The notes under the pieces were generated by a model. The model had not been told where the DNA came from. It was given only the letters and a program-made list of their open reading frames with translations, and did no database searches. Positions 25,054-33,124 of a stretch of DNA of 44,231 nucleotides are shown here, in pieces. Where the stretch lies: positions 1 to 44,231 of the forward strand of contig VGES01000028.1 of assembly GCA_016869765.1 (NCBI GenBank). The letters are read 5' to 3'. Both the position numbers and the translations under genes were made by a program. The DNA is from Alphaproteobacteria bacterium. Its GTDB lineage: Bacteria; Pseudomonadota; Alphaproteobacteria; SHVP01. Position 1 is the first letter of the stretch; each line of letters starts with the position of its first letter.

Positions 25054-26283
25054 ATGGCGGAACGGCACGACCTCACGTCGATCGAGTCCTCTTATTCCTG
25101 GCGCCGCCTGGGCGCCGCCGCTGCGATCGGTACGGTGGGTGGCGTGGGCATGTGGTCCGTCGTGGTCATCTTGCCGGCCATTCAGGCGGAGTTCGGAGCG
25201 GCCCGCGGTGATGCTTCGATGCCCTATGCCGCCAGTATGGTGGGATTCGCAATCGGCGGCGTCCTCATGGGACGGCTTGTCGACCGCCTCGGGATAGTTC
25301 GGCCGCTGCTTGCCGGGGTCGTGGCGCTTGGGATCGGTCATCTTCTCGCGGCTCAGGCGTCGTCGCTGTGGCAATTCGCCCTGGCCCACGCCCTGTTCGT
25401 CAGCATGGTTGGCGGCGGGGTCATGTTCGGGCCGCTGATCGCGGATACTTCGCAGTGGTTCGATCGCAATCGTGGCATCGCCGTGGCGCTGTGCGCGTCC
25501 GGCAATTACGCCGCCGGTGCGGTTTGGCCGCCGCTCATCCACTACGCGGTCGAACAATTCGGTTGGCGCTTGTCGCTGATTGGATTGGGAGTGATCTGCG
25601 TAGTCATTGTGTTGCCACTCGCGTCCGTGCTGAGGCGGCGCCTCGATACCATGGCAACGACGACAACCGTGCCAATGCCCCTTGGCGACCTTGGCCTAGC
25701 TCGGTCACGACTGCTCCTGCTCCTCTGTCTGGCTGGAGTCGGCTGTTGCGTCGCGATGTCCATGCCACAGGTTCACATCGTTGCGTACTGTGGCGATCTC
25801 GGTTACGGGGTTGCGCGCGGCGCCGAGATGTTGTCGGTGATGTTGGGCTTCGGGGTTACGAGTCGCATCATTTCCGGACTCGTGGCCGATCGCATCGGCG
25901 GCCTCACCACGCTTCTGATCGGGTCGTTGCTGCAGATGTCGGCCCTCGTCCTCTATTTCTTCTTTGATGGCTTGACGTCGCTTTACGTGATCTCCGCCCT
26001 GTTTGGGCTGTTCCAGGGCGGCATCGTGTCGACCTATGCCGTCGTCGTACGCGAGTACTTCCCGCCGGCAGACGCGGCAACGAAATTGGGCCTGATCTTG
26101 ATGGCGACGCTGTTCGGGATGGCCGTGGGCGGGTGGCTATCCGGATTGATCTTCGATTGGACGGAGTCCTACCGCGCCGCATTCCTCAACGGCATCGGCT
26201 GGAACATGATCAACGTATTGATCGTCGCATGGTTGCTGTGGCGAGTCCGCGCGCCAGGGTCGCGCCGCCTGTTGGCCGCTTGA
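25054..26283 (+). CDS. MFS transporter (OxlT/MCP-like)
   Basis: A ~410-aa major facilitator protein with about 12 hydrophobic segments. The inter-helix loop 2-3 motif appears as GGVLMGRLVDRLGIVRPL, and the matching loop in the second half is SGLVADRIGGLTTLL. WFDRNRGIAVALCASGNY is the TM4-5 pattern common in the monocarboxylate/oxalate-formate group. The substrate cannot be inferred. ATG 25054 is chosen because the upstream part of the frame (from 24955) is unlike a membrane N-terminus. It is divergent from the TTC38-like gene and 69 bp before the next gene. Confidence 0.85.
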   Translation: MAERHDLTSIESSYSWRRLGAAAAIGTVGGVGMWSVVVILPAIQAEFGAARGDASMPYAASMVGFAIGGVLMGRLVDRLGIVRPLLAGVVALGIGHLLAAQASSLWQFALAHALFVSMVGGGVMFGPLIADTSQWFDRNRGIAVALCASGNYAAGAVWPPLIHYAVEQFGWRLSLIGLGVICVVIVLPLASVLRRRLDTMATTTTVPMPLGDLGLARSRLLLLLCLAGVGCCVAMSMPQVHIVAYCGDLGYGVARGAEMLSVMLGFGVTSRIISGLVADRIGGLTTLLIGSLLQMSALVLYFFFDGLTSLYVISALFGLFQGGIVSTYAVVVREYFPPADAATKLGLILMATLFGMAVGGWLSGLIFDWTESYRAAFLNGIGWNMINVLIVAWLLWRVRAPGSRRLLAA

Positions 26284-26352
26284 CAAGTATTACCGTGACT
26301 CGGCGCGGCCGATCCGCTACGGTTCGCCGCCAATTTTGATCCGAGGGGGACC

Positions 26353-27624
26353 ATGAAATTCGTATTTCGCGCGTTCACACTGACCGCCCTGCTGCTGTTG
26401 GCTCTGCCTATGGCGGCAAACGCCCAACAGACCTGTCCGATCAAACTCGGCGGGATTTTGCCGATCACGGGATCGTTGGCCTCGATCGGCAAGCCGATTT
26501 CGGATGCCGCGCAGATGGCGGTCGACGACATCAACAAGGCCGGCGGCATCAAAGGTTGCCAAGTCGAGTTCATTCTTCGCGACGATCAAACCCAGACGCC
26601 GGTGGCTCTGGACGCCGCCAAGTTCCTGATCGAGGTACAGAGAGTGCCAGCGATCATTGGACCGGTCCCGAGCGCCGCCGCGATCCCGATGGCGAGCACC
26701 TTCGCGGTGCAGTCGAAAGTCGTACTTTCGACTTGCTGCGCCACGTCCCCCACGCTGACGACACTCGCGCAGGAAGGAAAGTCTGGCGGCTATTTCTTCC
26801 GGACCCTGCCGACGACCAAAACGCAGGCCTATTCGCTGGCGCGGATCGCCATCGAGGCCGGCTATCGTCGAACCTCCGTGGTCTGGGCCAATAACGACAA
26901 CGGCCGCTTTACGTTCAGCGATTTCCAGAAGGCGTTCGAGAAGTTGGGCGGCAAAGTCGCTGCCGACGCTTCGTTCAACGAGAACCAACCGTCCTACCGT
27001 GCCGAGGTACAGAAGGCACTCGGCGGCAACCCCGATTCAGTGTTGTTCATTGCGTTCCCGCAGGATGGCGCAACGGTCGTCCGCGAGTGGCTGCAACTCG
27101 GCGGCACGCAGAACATGCTCGTGATCAATGGCCTGCGCTCCGAGGAGTTCATCAAGGCCGTCGGTCCGCGCTTCCTGCAGAAGATGATCGGCTACGACGT
27201 GGCCCAGGTGAAGGGCCCGTCGGTCGATGCCTTCAACGCGGCTTGGAACACGAAGTTCGGTCGTGCCCCGGCGACGCCAGGCCTGCACTCGACCTACGAC
27301 TCGGTTATGGTCGTCGCCTTGGCCATGCAGTTGGCCAAGGAGGTCAACGGCACCGAGATTCGCGACAACATGCGAAAGGCTCTCACGCTCAACGGTGAGG
27401 TGGTCTTCCCAGGGAGCGACGGCTTCAAGAAGGCCAGTGACCTGATCAAGGCAGGTAAGGCCATCCGCTATGTCGGCGCCACCGGGCCGCTGCAATACGA
27501 CCAATACGGCGACGTCTCTGCCCCAACGATGCAATGGAAGATCGATGCCGATGGCAAGATCGTCGAGGGCGGAACTCGAACTTTGGACCAGGTGCAGGAG
27601 CTGTTCAAGCAAGTCGACGGCTAG
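26353..27624 (+). CDS. Branched-chain amino acid-type ABC transporter binding protein
   Basis: A 423-aa Peripla_BP_6 (LivJ-like) binding protein. Signal peptide (FTLTALLLLALPMAANA, cut before QQTCPI) is followed by IKLGGILPITGSLASIGKP, DDINKAGGIKGCQVEFI and LRDDQTQTPVALDAAK, the type-I fold hallmarks. The TCCATSPTLTTLAQEGKSGG loop and NDNGRF region line the ligand site. ATG 26353 has GAGGGGGA upstream. It heads a complete transporter operon: binding protein, two ATPases, two permeases. The ligand could be an amino acid, amide or another carboxylate; sequence alone does not say. Confidence 0.9.
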   Translation: MKFVFRAFTLTALLLLALPMAANAQQTCPIKLGGILPITGSLASIGKPISDAAQMAVDDINKAGGIKGCQVEFILRDDQTQTPVALDAAKFLIEVQRVPAIIGPVPSAAAIPMASTFAVQSKVVLSTCCATSPTLTTLAQEGKSGGYFFRTLPTTKTQAYSLARIAIEAGYRRTSVVWANNDNGRFTFSDFQKAFEKLGGKVAADASFNENQPSYRAEVQKALGGNPDSVLFIAFPQDGATVVREWLQLGGTQNMLVINGLRSEEFIKAVGPRFLQKMIGYDVAQVKGPSVDAFNAAWNTKFGRAPATPGLHSTYDSVMVVALAMQLAKEVNGTEIRDNMRKALTLNGEVVFPGSDGFKKASDLIKAGKAIRYVGATGPLQYDQYGDVSAPTMQWKIDADGKIVEGGTRTLDQVQELFKQVDG

Positions 27625-27684
27625 CGGCGACCTCCGGATGCCTTGGTCGCCGCCACGCGCGTCGCCCACCCGCCATCGAGGATC

Positions 27685-27708
27685 GGACCGGCGTTTGAGC
27701 GCCGGTCC
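27685..27708. terminator. Stem-loop between binding protein and ATPase genes
   Basis: GGACCGGCG (27685-27693) pairs perfectly with CGCCGGTCC (27700-27708) around the loop TTTGAG. There is no U-tract, so it is not a canonical intrinsic terminator. A stable hairpin here is commonly associated with transcript-end protection of the binding-protein mRNA, giving it higher expression than the membrane genes downstream. Confidence 0.5.
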
Positions 27709-27795
27709 AGTCCGGCTTGCCGACCCAACCGATACGCTGTGAGAAACCCGACGGCCACCCGAACTCGTGGTTCGGCGCCCTAGCGAGTACCCATC

Positions 27796-28554
27796 GTGCT
27801 GTCCGTCGAACACGTCAGCAAACAGTTCGGGAGCCTTCGTGCGGTCGATGATGTGACCCTGACGGTGAAGGCGAACACCATCACCGGCCTGATCGGCCCG
27901 AACGGCGCGGGAAAGACCACCCTTTTCAATACGATCGTCGGCTCACTCCCGGTCGACCAAGGAACGATTCGGGTTCATGGAGAACGGATCGACGGGCTGA
28001 CCACGGACCGAATCTACGGCAAGGGTCTCGCACGGACGTTCCAAATCCCGCGACCTTTCCCCGAAATGACGGTTCTCGAGAACGTCATGCTGGCGAGACC
28101 ACACCAAAGCGGCGAACGCTTCTGGAACAGCTTGTTCCGCTACGGCCTCGTCAGGCGCGAGGAACAGGAGAACCAGAACCTCGCTCAAGGGGTCCTCAAC
28201 TTCTGCGGCTTGGAACGGGTCACCAATGACCTCGCCAAGACGCTTTCCGGCGGGCAGCAGAAGCTTCTCGAGCTCGCGCGAGTCCTGATGGCCAAGCCCG
28301 CCATGATCCTGCTCGACGAGCCCGCCGCCGGCGTCAATCCGGCCCTTCTCGAGACGCTGATCGAGAAAATCCTGGAACTGCATCGCGGCGGCATCACGTT
28401 CATGATCATCGAGCACAACATGGATATGGTCATGAGCATCTGCCGGCCGATCGCCGTCATGGCCCAGGGCCGGCTGATCGCGGAAGGTGATCCGGATACG
28501 ATCCGAACCGATCCGCGGGTCGTCGACGCGTATCTCGGAAATATTCCTGGCTGA
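27796..28554 (+). CDS. livG: Branched-chain amino acid-type ABC transporter ATPase (LivG-like)
   Basis: A 252-aa ATPase with Walker A GPNGAGKTT, Q-loop FQIPRPFPEMTVLEN, signature LSGGQQKLLELARVL, Walker B ILLDEPAAGVNP and switch EHNMD. Insert FQIPRPF and the C-terminal DPRVVDAYLG are LivG-specific. It starts with GTG 27796, after a 171-bp spacer from the binding-protein gene. Works with the LivF-like partner as an ATPase heterodimer. Confidence 0.9.
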   Translation: MLSVEHVSKQFGSLRAVDDVTLTVKANTITGLIGPNGAGKTTLFNTIVGSLPVDQGTIRVHGERIDGLTTDRIYGKGLARTFQIPRPFPEMTVLENVMLARPHQSGERFWNSLFRYGLVRREEQENQNLAQGVLNFCGLERVTNDLAKTLSGGQQKLLELARVLMAKPAMILLDEPAAGVNPALLETLIEKILELHRGGITFMIIEHNMDMVMSICRPIAVMAQGRLIAEGDPDTIRTDPRVVDAYLGNIPG

Positions 28555-28558
28555 CCCG

Positions 28559-29266
28559 ATGTTGTTGTCTGCCATCGATGTCATCGCGGGATACCAACCG
28601 GACTTGCCGATTCTTCATGGCGTTTCGGTCGACGTTGCGAAGGGCGAAATCGTCGCCATCCTCGGTCCCAACGGCGCCGGAAAATCGACTCTGATCAAAG
28701 CGATCGCCGGGCTTCTGCCGTTGACCGGGGGCCGAATCACCCTGGCTGGCCAGTCGATCGGTGGACTGCCGGCCCATCGGCTGCTCCACGCCGGCGTCAG
28801 CTACGTTCCCCAGATCGGCAATGTGTTCACGACGCTGACGGTGCACGAAAACCTCCGTGTCGCAGCCCATACGCTGTCCGGTCGCTACGCCGATCGCTTG
28901 GAACGTATGTACGCGCTCTTTCCTGACCTCGCGGCAAAGCGCCGGCAACCGGGCCGTCAGCTTTCGGGGGGGCAGCGCCAGATGCTGGCGTTCGCCAAAG
29001 CACTCGTCACCGAACCGAGCGTGTTGATGTTGGACGAACCCAGTGCCGGCTTGGCGCCGAAAGCCGCGGAAACGATCTTCGAAAAAGTCCGGGAGCTGGC
29101 GCAGGGCGGCGTTGCCGTACTGTTGGTCGAGCAGAACGTCAAGTCCGCGTTGCGCTTTTCCGATCGTGCGTTCGTACTGGCGGAGGGGAGGAACCGCCTC
29201 GCCGGAACCGCCGATTCGCTCCGAGCTGACCCTGCTGTTGCCGACATTTATCTCGGGAAGCGCTGA
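28559..29266 (+). CDS. livF: Branched-chain amino acid-type ABC transporter ATPase (LivF-like)
   Basis: A 235-aa ATPase: Walker A GPNGAGKST, YVPQIGNVFTTLTVHENL, signature LSGGQRQMLAFAKAL, Walker B MLDEPSAGLAPK and EQNVKSALRF. The YVPQ...F.LTV.ENL pattern and short length are LivF-type. ATG 28559 lies 4 nt after the LivG stop; the stop (29266) overlaps the LivH start by 1 nt, so translation is coupled. Confidence 0.9.
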   Translation: MLLSAIDVIAGYQPDLPILHGVSVDVAKGEIVAILGPNGAGKSTLIKAIAGLLPLTGGRITLAGQSIGGLPAHRLLHAGVSYVPQIGNVFTTLTVHENLRVAAHTLSGRYADRLERMYALFPDLAAKRRQPGRQLSGGQRQMLAFAKALVTEPSVLMLDEPSAGLAPKAAETIFEKVRELAQGGVAVLLVEQNVKSALRFSDRAFVLAEGRNRLAGTADSLRADPAVADIYLGKR

Positions 29267-30162
29267 TGTTCGGACAAGCCTTGGCTGACGGAATCTTGAC
29301 CGGTGCGATCCTGTCGCTGGGCGCCATCGGGATCACGTTGTGTCTAACGATCTTGCGGTTTGCCAACTTCGCTCACTCGGAACTCATGACCTGGGGGGCG
29401 TATTTCGCATTCACCTTCACGTCGCTCGGATTGATGGGGTCTCCCCTCGGGCCGCTTACCTTTGGTTGGGGCTTTCTGCTAGCGACCCTCATTGCAGGTG
29501 CGCTGACGGCTTGTCTGGCGCTTGTGGTCGATCGCACAGTCTTTCGGCGCCTGCGAAACAAGAACGCTACCCGCTTGACCTTGATATTCGCGTCGTTCGG
29601 TGTGGCTCTCGTCTTGCGCCACGTCGTCGTGCTCATCTTCGGCCCGCAGGTCGAGTACTACAGTCGGGAGCTGCAGATGGCGGTTCTACTGCTCCCGGGC
29701 GTTCGGGTGATGCCCGACCAGTTCTTTGTCCTAGGTCTGACGGTCGCCCTCGTCGTGCTCTTACAGCTTTTCTTGACCCACACGCGGCTGGGGCTCGCCA
29801 TGCGCGCGACCGCGGAGAGCCCGATGCTGGCACAGGTCTCGGGCATCGAGGTCACGCACGTGATCGCCTGGACCTGGGTCGTGGCGGGATTGTTGGCGGC
29901 CGCAGGGGGCGTGTTCTTCGGTCTCACGGTGCAGATGCGGCCGGAGATGGGCTTCAACCTCCTGCTTGCCGTATTCGCAGCCTCGATCATCGGTGGGTCC
30001 GGCAGCCTGTTCGGCGCCGTACTCGGTGGTCTGATCGTCGGCCTGTCGGAGAACCTCGCGACACTCGTCGTACCAACCAGTTACAAGCAGGCGGTTCCCT
30101 TTCTTTTGCTCGTGGTCATCCTCTACTTCCGACCGCAGGGCCTGATCGCGGCGAAGACCTAG
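29266..30162 (+). CDS. livH: Branched-chain amino acid-type ABC transporter permease (LivH-like)
   Basis: A 298-aa permease with about eight membrane segments. Family signature GLAMRATAESPMLAQVSGI (the cytoplasmic coupling loop, with its AxxxxxxAxxxGI pattern) and GGSGSLFGAVLGGLIVGLSE are present. Completes the transmembrane pore with the LivM-like protein. Starts at ATG overlapping the LivF stop. Confidence 0.9.
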   Translation: MFGQALADGILTGAILSLGAIGITLCLTILRFANFAHSELMTWGAYFAFTFTSLGLMGSPLGPLTFGWGFLLATLIAGALTACLALVVDRTVFRRLRNKNATRLTLIFASFGVALVLRHVVVLIFGPQVEYYSRELQMAVLLLPGVRVMPDQFFVLGLTVALVVLLQLFLTHTRLGLAMRATAESPMLAQVSGIEVTHVIAWTWVVAGLLAAAGGVFFGLTVQMRPEMGFNLLLAVFAASIIGGSGSLFGAVLGGLIVGLSENLATLVVPTSYKQAVPFLLLVVILYFRPQGLIAAKT

Positions 30163-30170
30163 GTGTTTGC

Positions 30171-31133
30171 GTGATTGGCGAACTCTCGTACCTGATTTTT
30201 TTTCTGATATTCGTGAGCATCTTCGCGATCGCCGTACTCGGCTTGAACCTGCAGTGGGGCTTCACAGGACAGTTCAACGCCGGTGTTGTCGGGTTCTTCG
30301 CCGTCGGTGCATACGCGATGGCCATTCTCACTGGACCCACGCAGCCACGCCTTCCCGATCAAGCCTTCCAGGTTTCCGGAATTGGACTCCCCTTCGCGCT
30401 CGGTTTGTTGGGAGCCATCGGTGTTTCGGCAGCCATCGCCTACGTCATCGGGCTGGTGACCGTTCGCCTTCGCCACGACTATCTCGCGATCACGACGTTC
30501 GGGATCGCGATCGTCATCCACCTGGTGACGATCAATTTCGAGTCGCTGACCGCCGGTACGCTCGGGTTCGTCGGCATTCCCCGGCCGTTGGCCTCGACCT
30601 TCGCGACTCCTTTCGCCCACAACGTGGCCTACCTCGCAATGATGTTCGCGATCACGGGCGCCGTTTTCTGGGGGCTCGAACGGATCGTGCGTTCGCCCTG
30701 GGGACGGGTACTGAAGGCCGTTCGTGAGGATGACGTGGCCGCGATTGCCGTCGGCAAGAACGCCGATCGCTACCGCCTCGAAGCATTCGTCATTGGATGT
30801 GCGTTGATGGGTCTCGCCGGAGCGCTCTACGCCGCCTATATCGGATCCATCAGCCCGTTCGATTTCCTGCCCATCATGACGTTCCAGATTTGGACCATGA
30901 TGATCGTGGGCGGCAGCGGCAACAACCGCGGGGCCCTGCTCGGGGCGCTCGTGGTCTGGGGCCTTTGGACCTCCTCGGGGGCGCTGGTCTCGCAGGTGGT
31001 GCCCGCCAAATTCCAAGCCCAGGGGGGCGCCATCCAGGTCATCCTGATCGGCTTGGTGCTGGTGGGGACTCTCCTGTTCCGACCCCGCGGCCTGATCGGC
31101 GAGGAGCCCAAGGTCTCCCGCTACGTGGACTAG
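30171..31133 (+). CDS. livM: Branched-chain amino acid-type ABC transporter permease (LivM-like)
   Basis: A 320-aa permease. It starts at GTG 30171, 8 nt after the LivH stop; a longer frame upstream overlaps LivH and is not coding. The coupling loop WGRVLKAVREDDVAAIAVGKNADRYRLEAF contains the family's AxREDxxAAxAxG motif. LNLQWGFTGQFNAGVVGF is the LivM N-terminal signature, followed by VTVRLRHDYLAITTFG. It ends with the expected RPRGLIG-type tail. Methyltransferase B begins 61 nt later. Confidence 0.9.
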   Translation: MIGELSYLIFFLIFVSIFAIAVLGLNLQWGFTGQFNAGVVGFFAVGAYAMAILTGPTQPRLPDQAFQVSGIGLPFALGLLGAIGVSAAIAYVIGLVTVRLRHDYLAITTFGIAIVIHLVTINFESLTAGTLGFVGIPRPLASTFATPFAHNVAYLAMMFAITGAVFWGLERIVRSPWGRVLKAVREDDVAAIAVGKNADRYRLEAFVIGCALMGLAGALYAAYIGSISPFDFLPIMTFQIWTMMIVGGSGNNRGALLGALVVWGLWTSSGALVSQVVPAKFQAQGGAIQVILIGLVLVGTLLFRPRGLIGEEPKVSRYVD

Positions 31134-31194
31134 CAGGCACGCCGCCCAGGCGCAGTGGTGCTAAACTGGCGCCCTGAATCAACGCGGAGCGCCC

Positions 31195-32379
31195 ATGTCC
31201 AACCTCAAGAACATCGACGACGTTTTCGAGCCGACGCACGACGAGGTGTCACGCCAGCGCTTCGTATCGATCCTACGCAAACGCGTCCTCGGGGAATTCG
31301 CCAAGGACATGCAGACGGTATACAGCCATACCGTCGAGCCCCGATGCGAACGGAAAAACGGACGCAAACCCAAGACTGGTATCGAAGTTCGCAAGGCGAT
31401 GTTGGACCAGCCGATCTTTCAGGAATGGAGCGCCCTACGTCACAACGCTCAGCTCATGACGTGGTGGTCCGTCCAGCCCGCAGTGGAGCGCAAACTCCCG
31501 GAGTTCATCCAGGTCGCCAAAGACGCGGCGGCGGCGACCCCGGCCGGCGGGTCCCTGCGATTGAACCCGAGCACCGCCATTCCTGCAACGGTCACCGAAC
31601 TCGACGTCCACCTGATGCCGGGCTGCTTTCACAGCGAGCACTTAGCAGATGATGTCGCACAGGGTGCGGTACTGCAGCACGGCGGCAGGGTCTTTTCCGG
31701 CGCCCTGACGCGGGGCGGCTCCAACAGCGGGTGGGGCGCGACGACGGCGCGGGCCTTGAAGATCAAGTTCCCCGACTTTGCGCCCAAGTCCTACCTCGAC
31801 CTCGGCTGCGCGGTCGGCAAGGAGATGTTCAAGGTCATCGAGGTCTATCCGGGAATGGACAATCACGCGATCGACGTCGGGGCGCCCGTGTTGCGCTACG
31901 CCCATGCGCGCGCCGAAGCTACAGGCGTCCGCGTGCACTTCCGCCAACAGAACGCCGAGACGCTGGACTATCCCGACAACTCGTTCGACTTCGTGACCTC
32001 GAGCTTCTTTTTCCACGAGATCAGCGTCAAGTCGAGCAAGGCGATTCTCAAGGAAGTGTTCCGCGTGCTGAAGCCGGGTGGCTTGATGATCAACCAGGAA
32101 CTGATCCCGGTCTCGCTGGTCACCGGTCCATACGAGGACTTCGTGATCGACTGGGACGCCTACTACAACAACGAGCCGTACTACTATCAGTTCCGCCACC
32201 AGGACCTGCGCACGCTCTTTGCCGAAGCCGGGTTCAAACCCAAGAACTATCTGCAGTTCCGCATCCCGATGTACGGCACCTGCCCCGATGCCACGTTCGC
32301 AGCCGCCGTGCGTGGTGAACCGGTGCCGCCGAGCGGCGCCCATGGGCCGCGCTGGTTCTCATTCGGGGCCTGGAAATAG
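31195..32379 (+). CDS. SAM-dependent methyltransferase B with long N-terminal extension (paralogue of A)
   Basis: A 394-aa class I methyltransferase, paralogous over its whole length to the gene at 21708. Core from about residue 198: SYLDLGCAVGK (motif I), NHAIDVGAPVLRYAHARAEA, FDFVTSSFFFHEI, FRVLKPGGLMINQEL. LRYAHARAEA is identical in A. The N-terminus (SRQRF, VERKLPEFIQVA, GSLRLNP, DDVAQGAV) aligns with that of A, a ~190-residue domain I do not recognise. ATG 31195 has GGAG 6 nt upstream. It follows the LivM-like gene on the same strand by 61 nt and abuts the convergent fossil permease. The substrate is unknown. Confidence 0.8.
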   Translation: MSNLKNIDDVFEPTHDEVSRQRFVSILRKRVLGEFAKDMQTVYSHTVEPRCERKNGRKPKTGIEVRKAMLDQPIFQEWSALRHNAQLMTWWSVQPAVERKLPEFIQVAKDAAAATPAGGSLRLNPSTAIPATVTELDVHLMPGCFHSEHLADDVAQGAVLQHGGRVFSGALTRGGSNSGWGATTARALKIKFPDFAPKSYLDLGCAVGKEMFKVIEVYPGMDNHAIDVGAPVLRYAHARAEATGVRVHFRQQNAETLDYPDNSFDFVTSSFFFHEISVKSSKAILKEVFRVLKPGGLMINQELIPVSLVTGPYEDFVIDWDAYYNNEPYYYQFRHQDLRTLFAEAGFKPKNYLQFRIPMYGTCPDATFAAAVRGEPVPPSGAHGPRWFSFGAWK

Positions 32380-32775
32380 CTACAGCGTCGGCGCGGTGCG
32401 GCCCGGCGGAAGTTGGGCGGACCCGATCGGAGCCGGATCGAATGCGAGATGGAGTGCTAACGCCAGTATGGTGATAGCGGCAACCGGCCAGACGATAAGG
32501 CGCGGGGATTCGAGCAGGAAGGCGCGGTACACCCAGACCATGCCGCCCCAATCGGGCTGACCGGTGTCGGCCCCCAGTCCGAGAAACGCCAAGCCAGCGT
32601 AACTGACGACGACCTTGGCGAGATCCTAGCTGAGATGGGACCGAAGGTGCGGGACCACGGCGGGAAACACGTGGCGCCACGCCAATCCGGTCTCTCCAAC
32701 GCCCAGCGCGGAAGCAGCCAGGAGGTAGGGCTCACGTCGCAGCACCATTGCGCTCGCTTGTTCGGTTGAGACCGT
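32380..32775 (-). pseudogene. 3' fragment of a Nik/Opp-type ABC permease with internal stop
   Basis: The frame reads LRREPYLLAASALGVGETGL, WRHVFPAVVPHLRSHLS, an in-frame TAG near 32629, then DLAKVVVSYAGLAFLGLGAD, QPDWGGMV and a final membrane helix. REPYLLAASALG...RHVFP is the coupling motif of NikC/DppC-type permeases, and LAFLGLGAD is the next helix. The amber stop and absence of the N-terminal half show it is dead. It is fused upstream to the 5' fragment of the binding-protein gene by a deletion. Confidence 0.75.
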
Positions 32776-33124
32776 GCGCCACCTCGAACGCCGTAACCAG
32801 GCTTCCATCGGAAAACCGCCGACCATCGGCAAGGTGACCGCGCCACGAGCCGTCGCTTTCCCGCTGTAAGGATTTGGCGAGCGACGGAACGATCTGACCC
32901 AGGCGATCGACGGTGAACAGGTTTTCGGCAACTCCGTGAGATACCAGGGCCCAACCCGCAGATCCTTCCGCGGGATCGAGCCCGGTCGCGAGAAAGGTCT
33001 GCCCAACGATGAGCCATTCAACGCCCGAGGCCGGTCCGATCGTCGCCGAGCTCAGCGCTAGAGACACTGCCGCCCCAACGACCAGCGCAACACAGGAACG
33101 CCACTTCCGCACGGCTTGTCTCAC
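32732..33124 (-). pseudogene. 5' fragment of a peptide/nickel-type binding protein gene
   Basis: GTG 33124 (overlapping the GTPase stop as GTGA) opens a frame with a signal peptide (CVALVVGAAVSLALSSATIG) followed by EWLIVGQTFLATGLDPAEGS, LFTVDRLGQIVPSLAKSLQR and GRRFSDGSLVTAFEVAHGLN. This is the first ~100 residues of an SBP_bac_5 protein (NikA/DppA-like, normally ~500 aa). Past that it degenerates and stops at 32732, while another frame picks up permease sequence. Its coupling to the COG0523 gene and the Zur-like box suggests the intact transporter was zinc-regulated. Confidence 0.7.

Noticed and set aside
29340-30170. Upstream extension of the LivM frame
   Set aside because: It overlaps the LivH gene in another frame and has Arg-rich, non-membrane sequence; GTG 30171 gives the proper LivM start.
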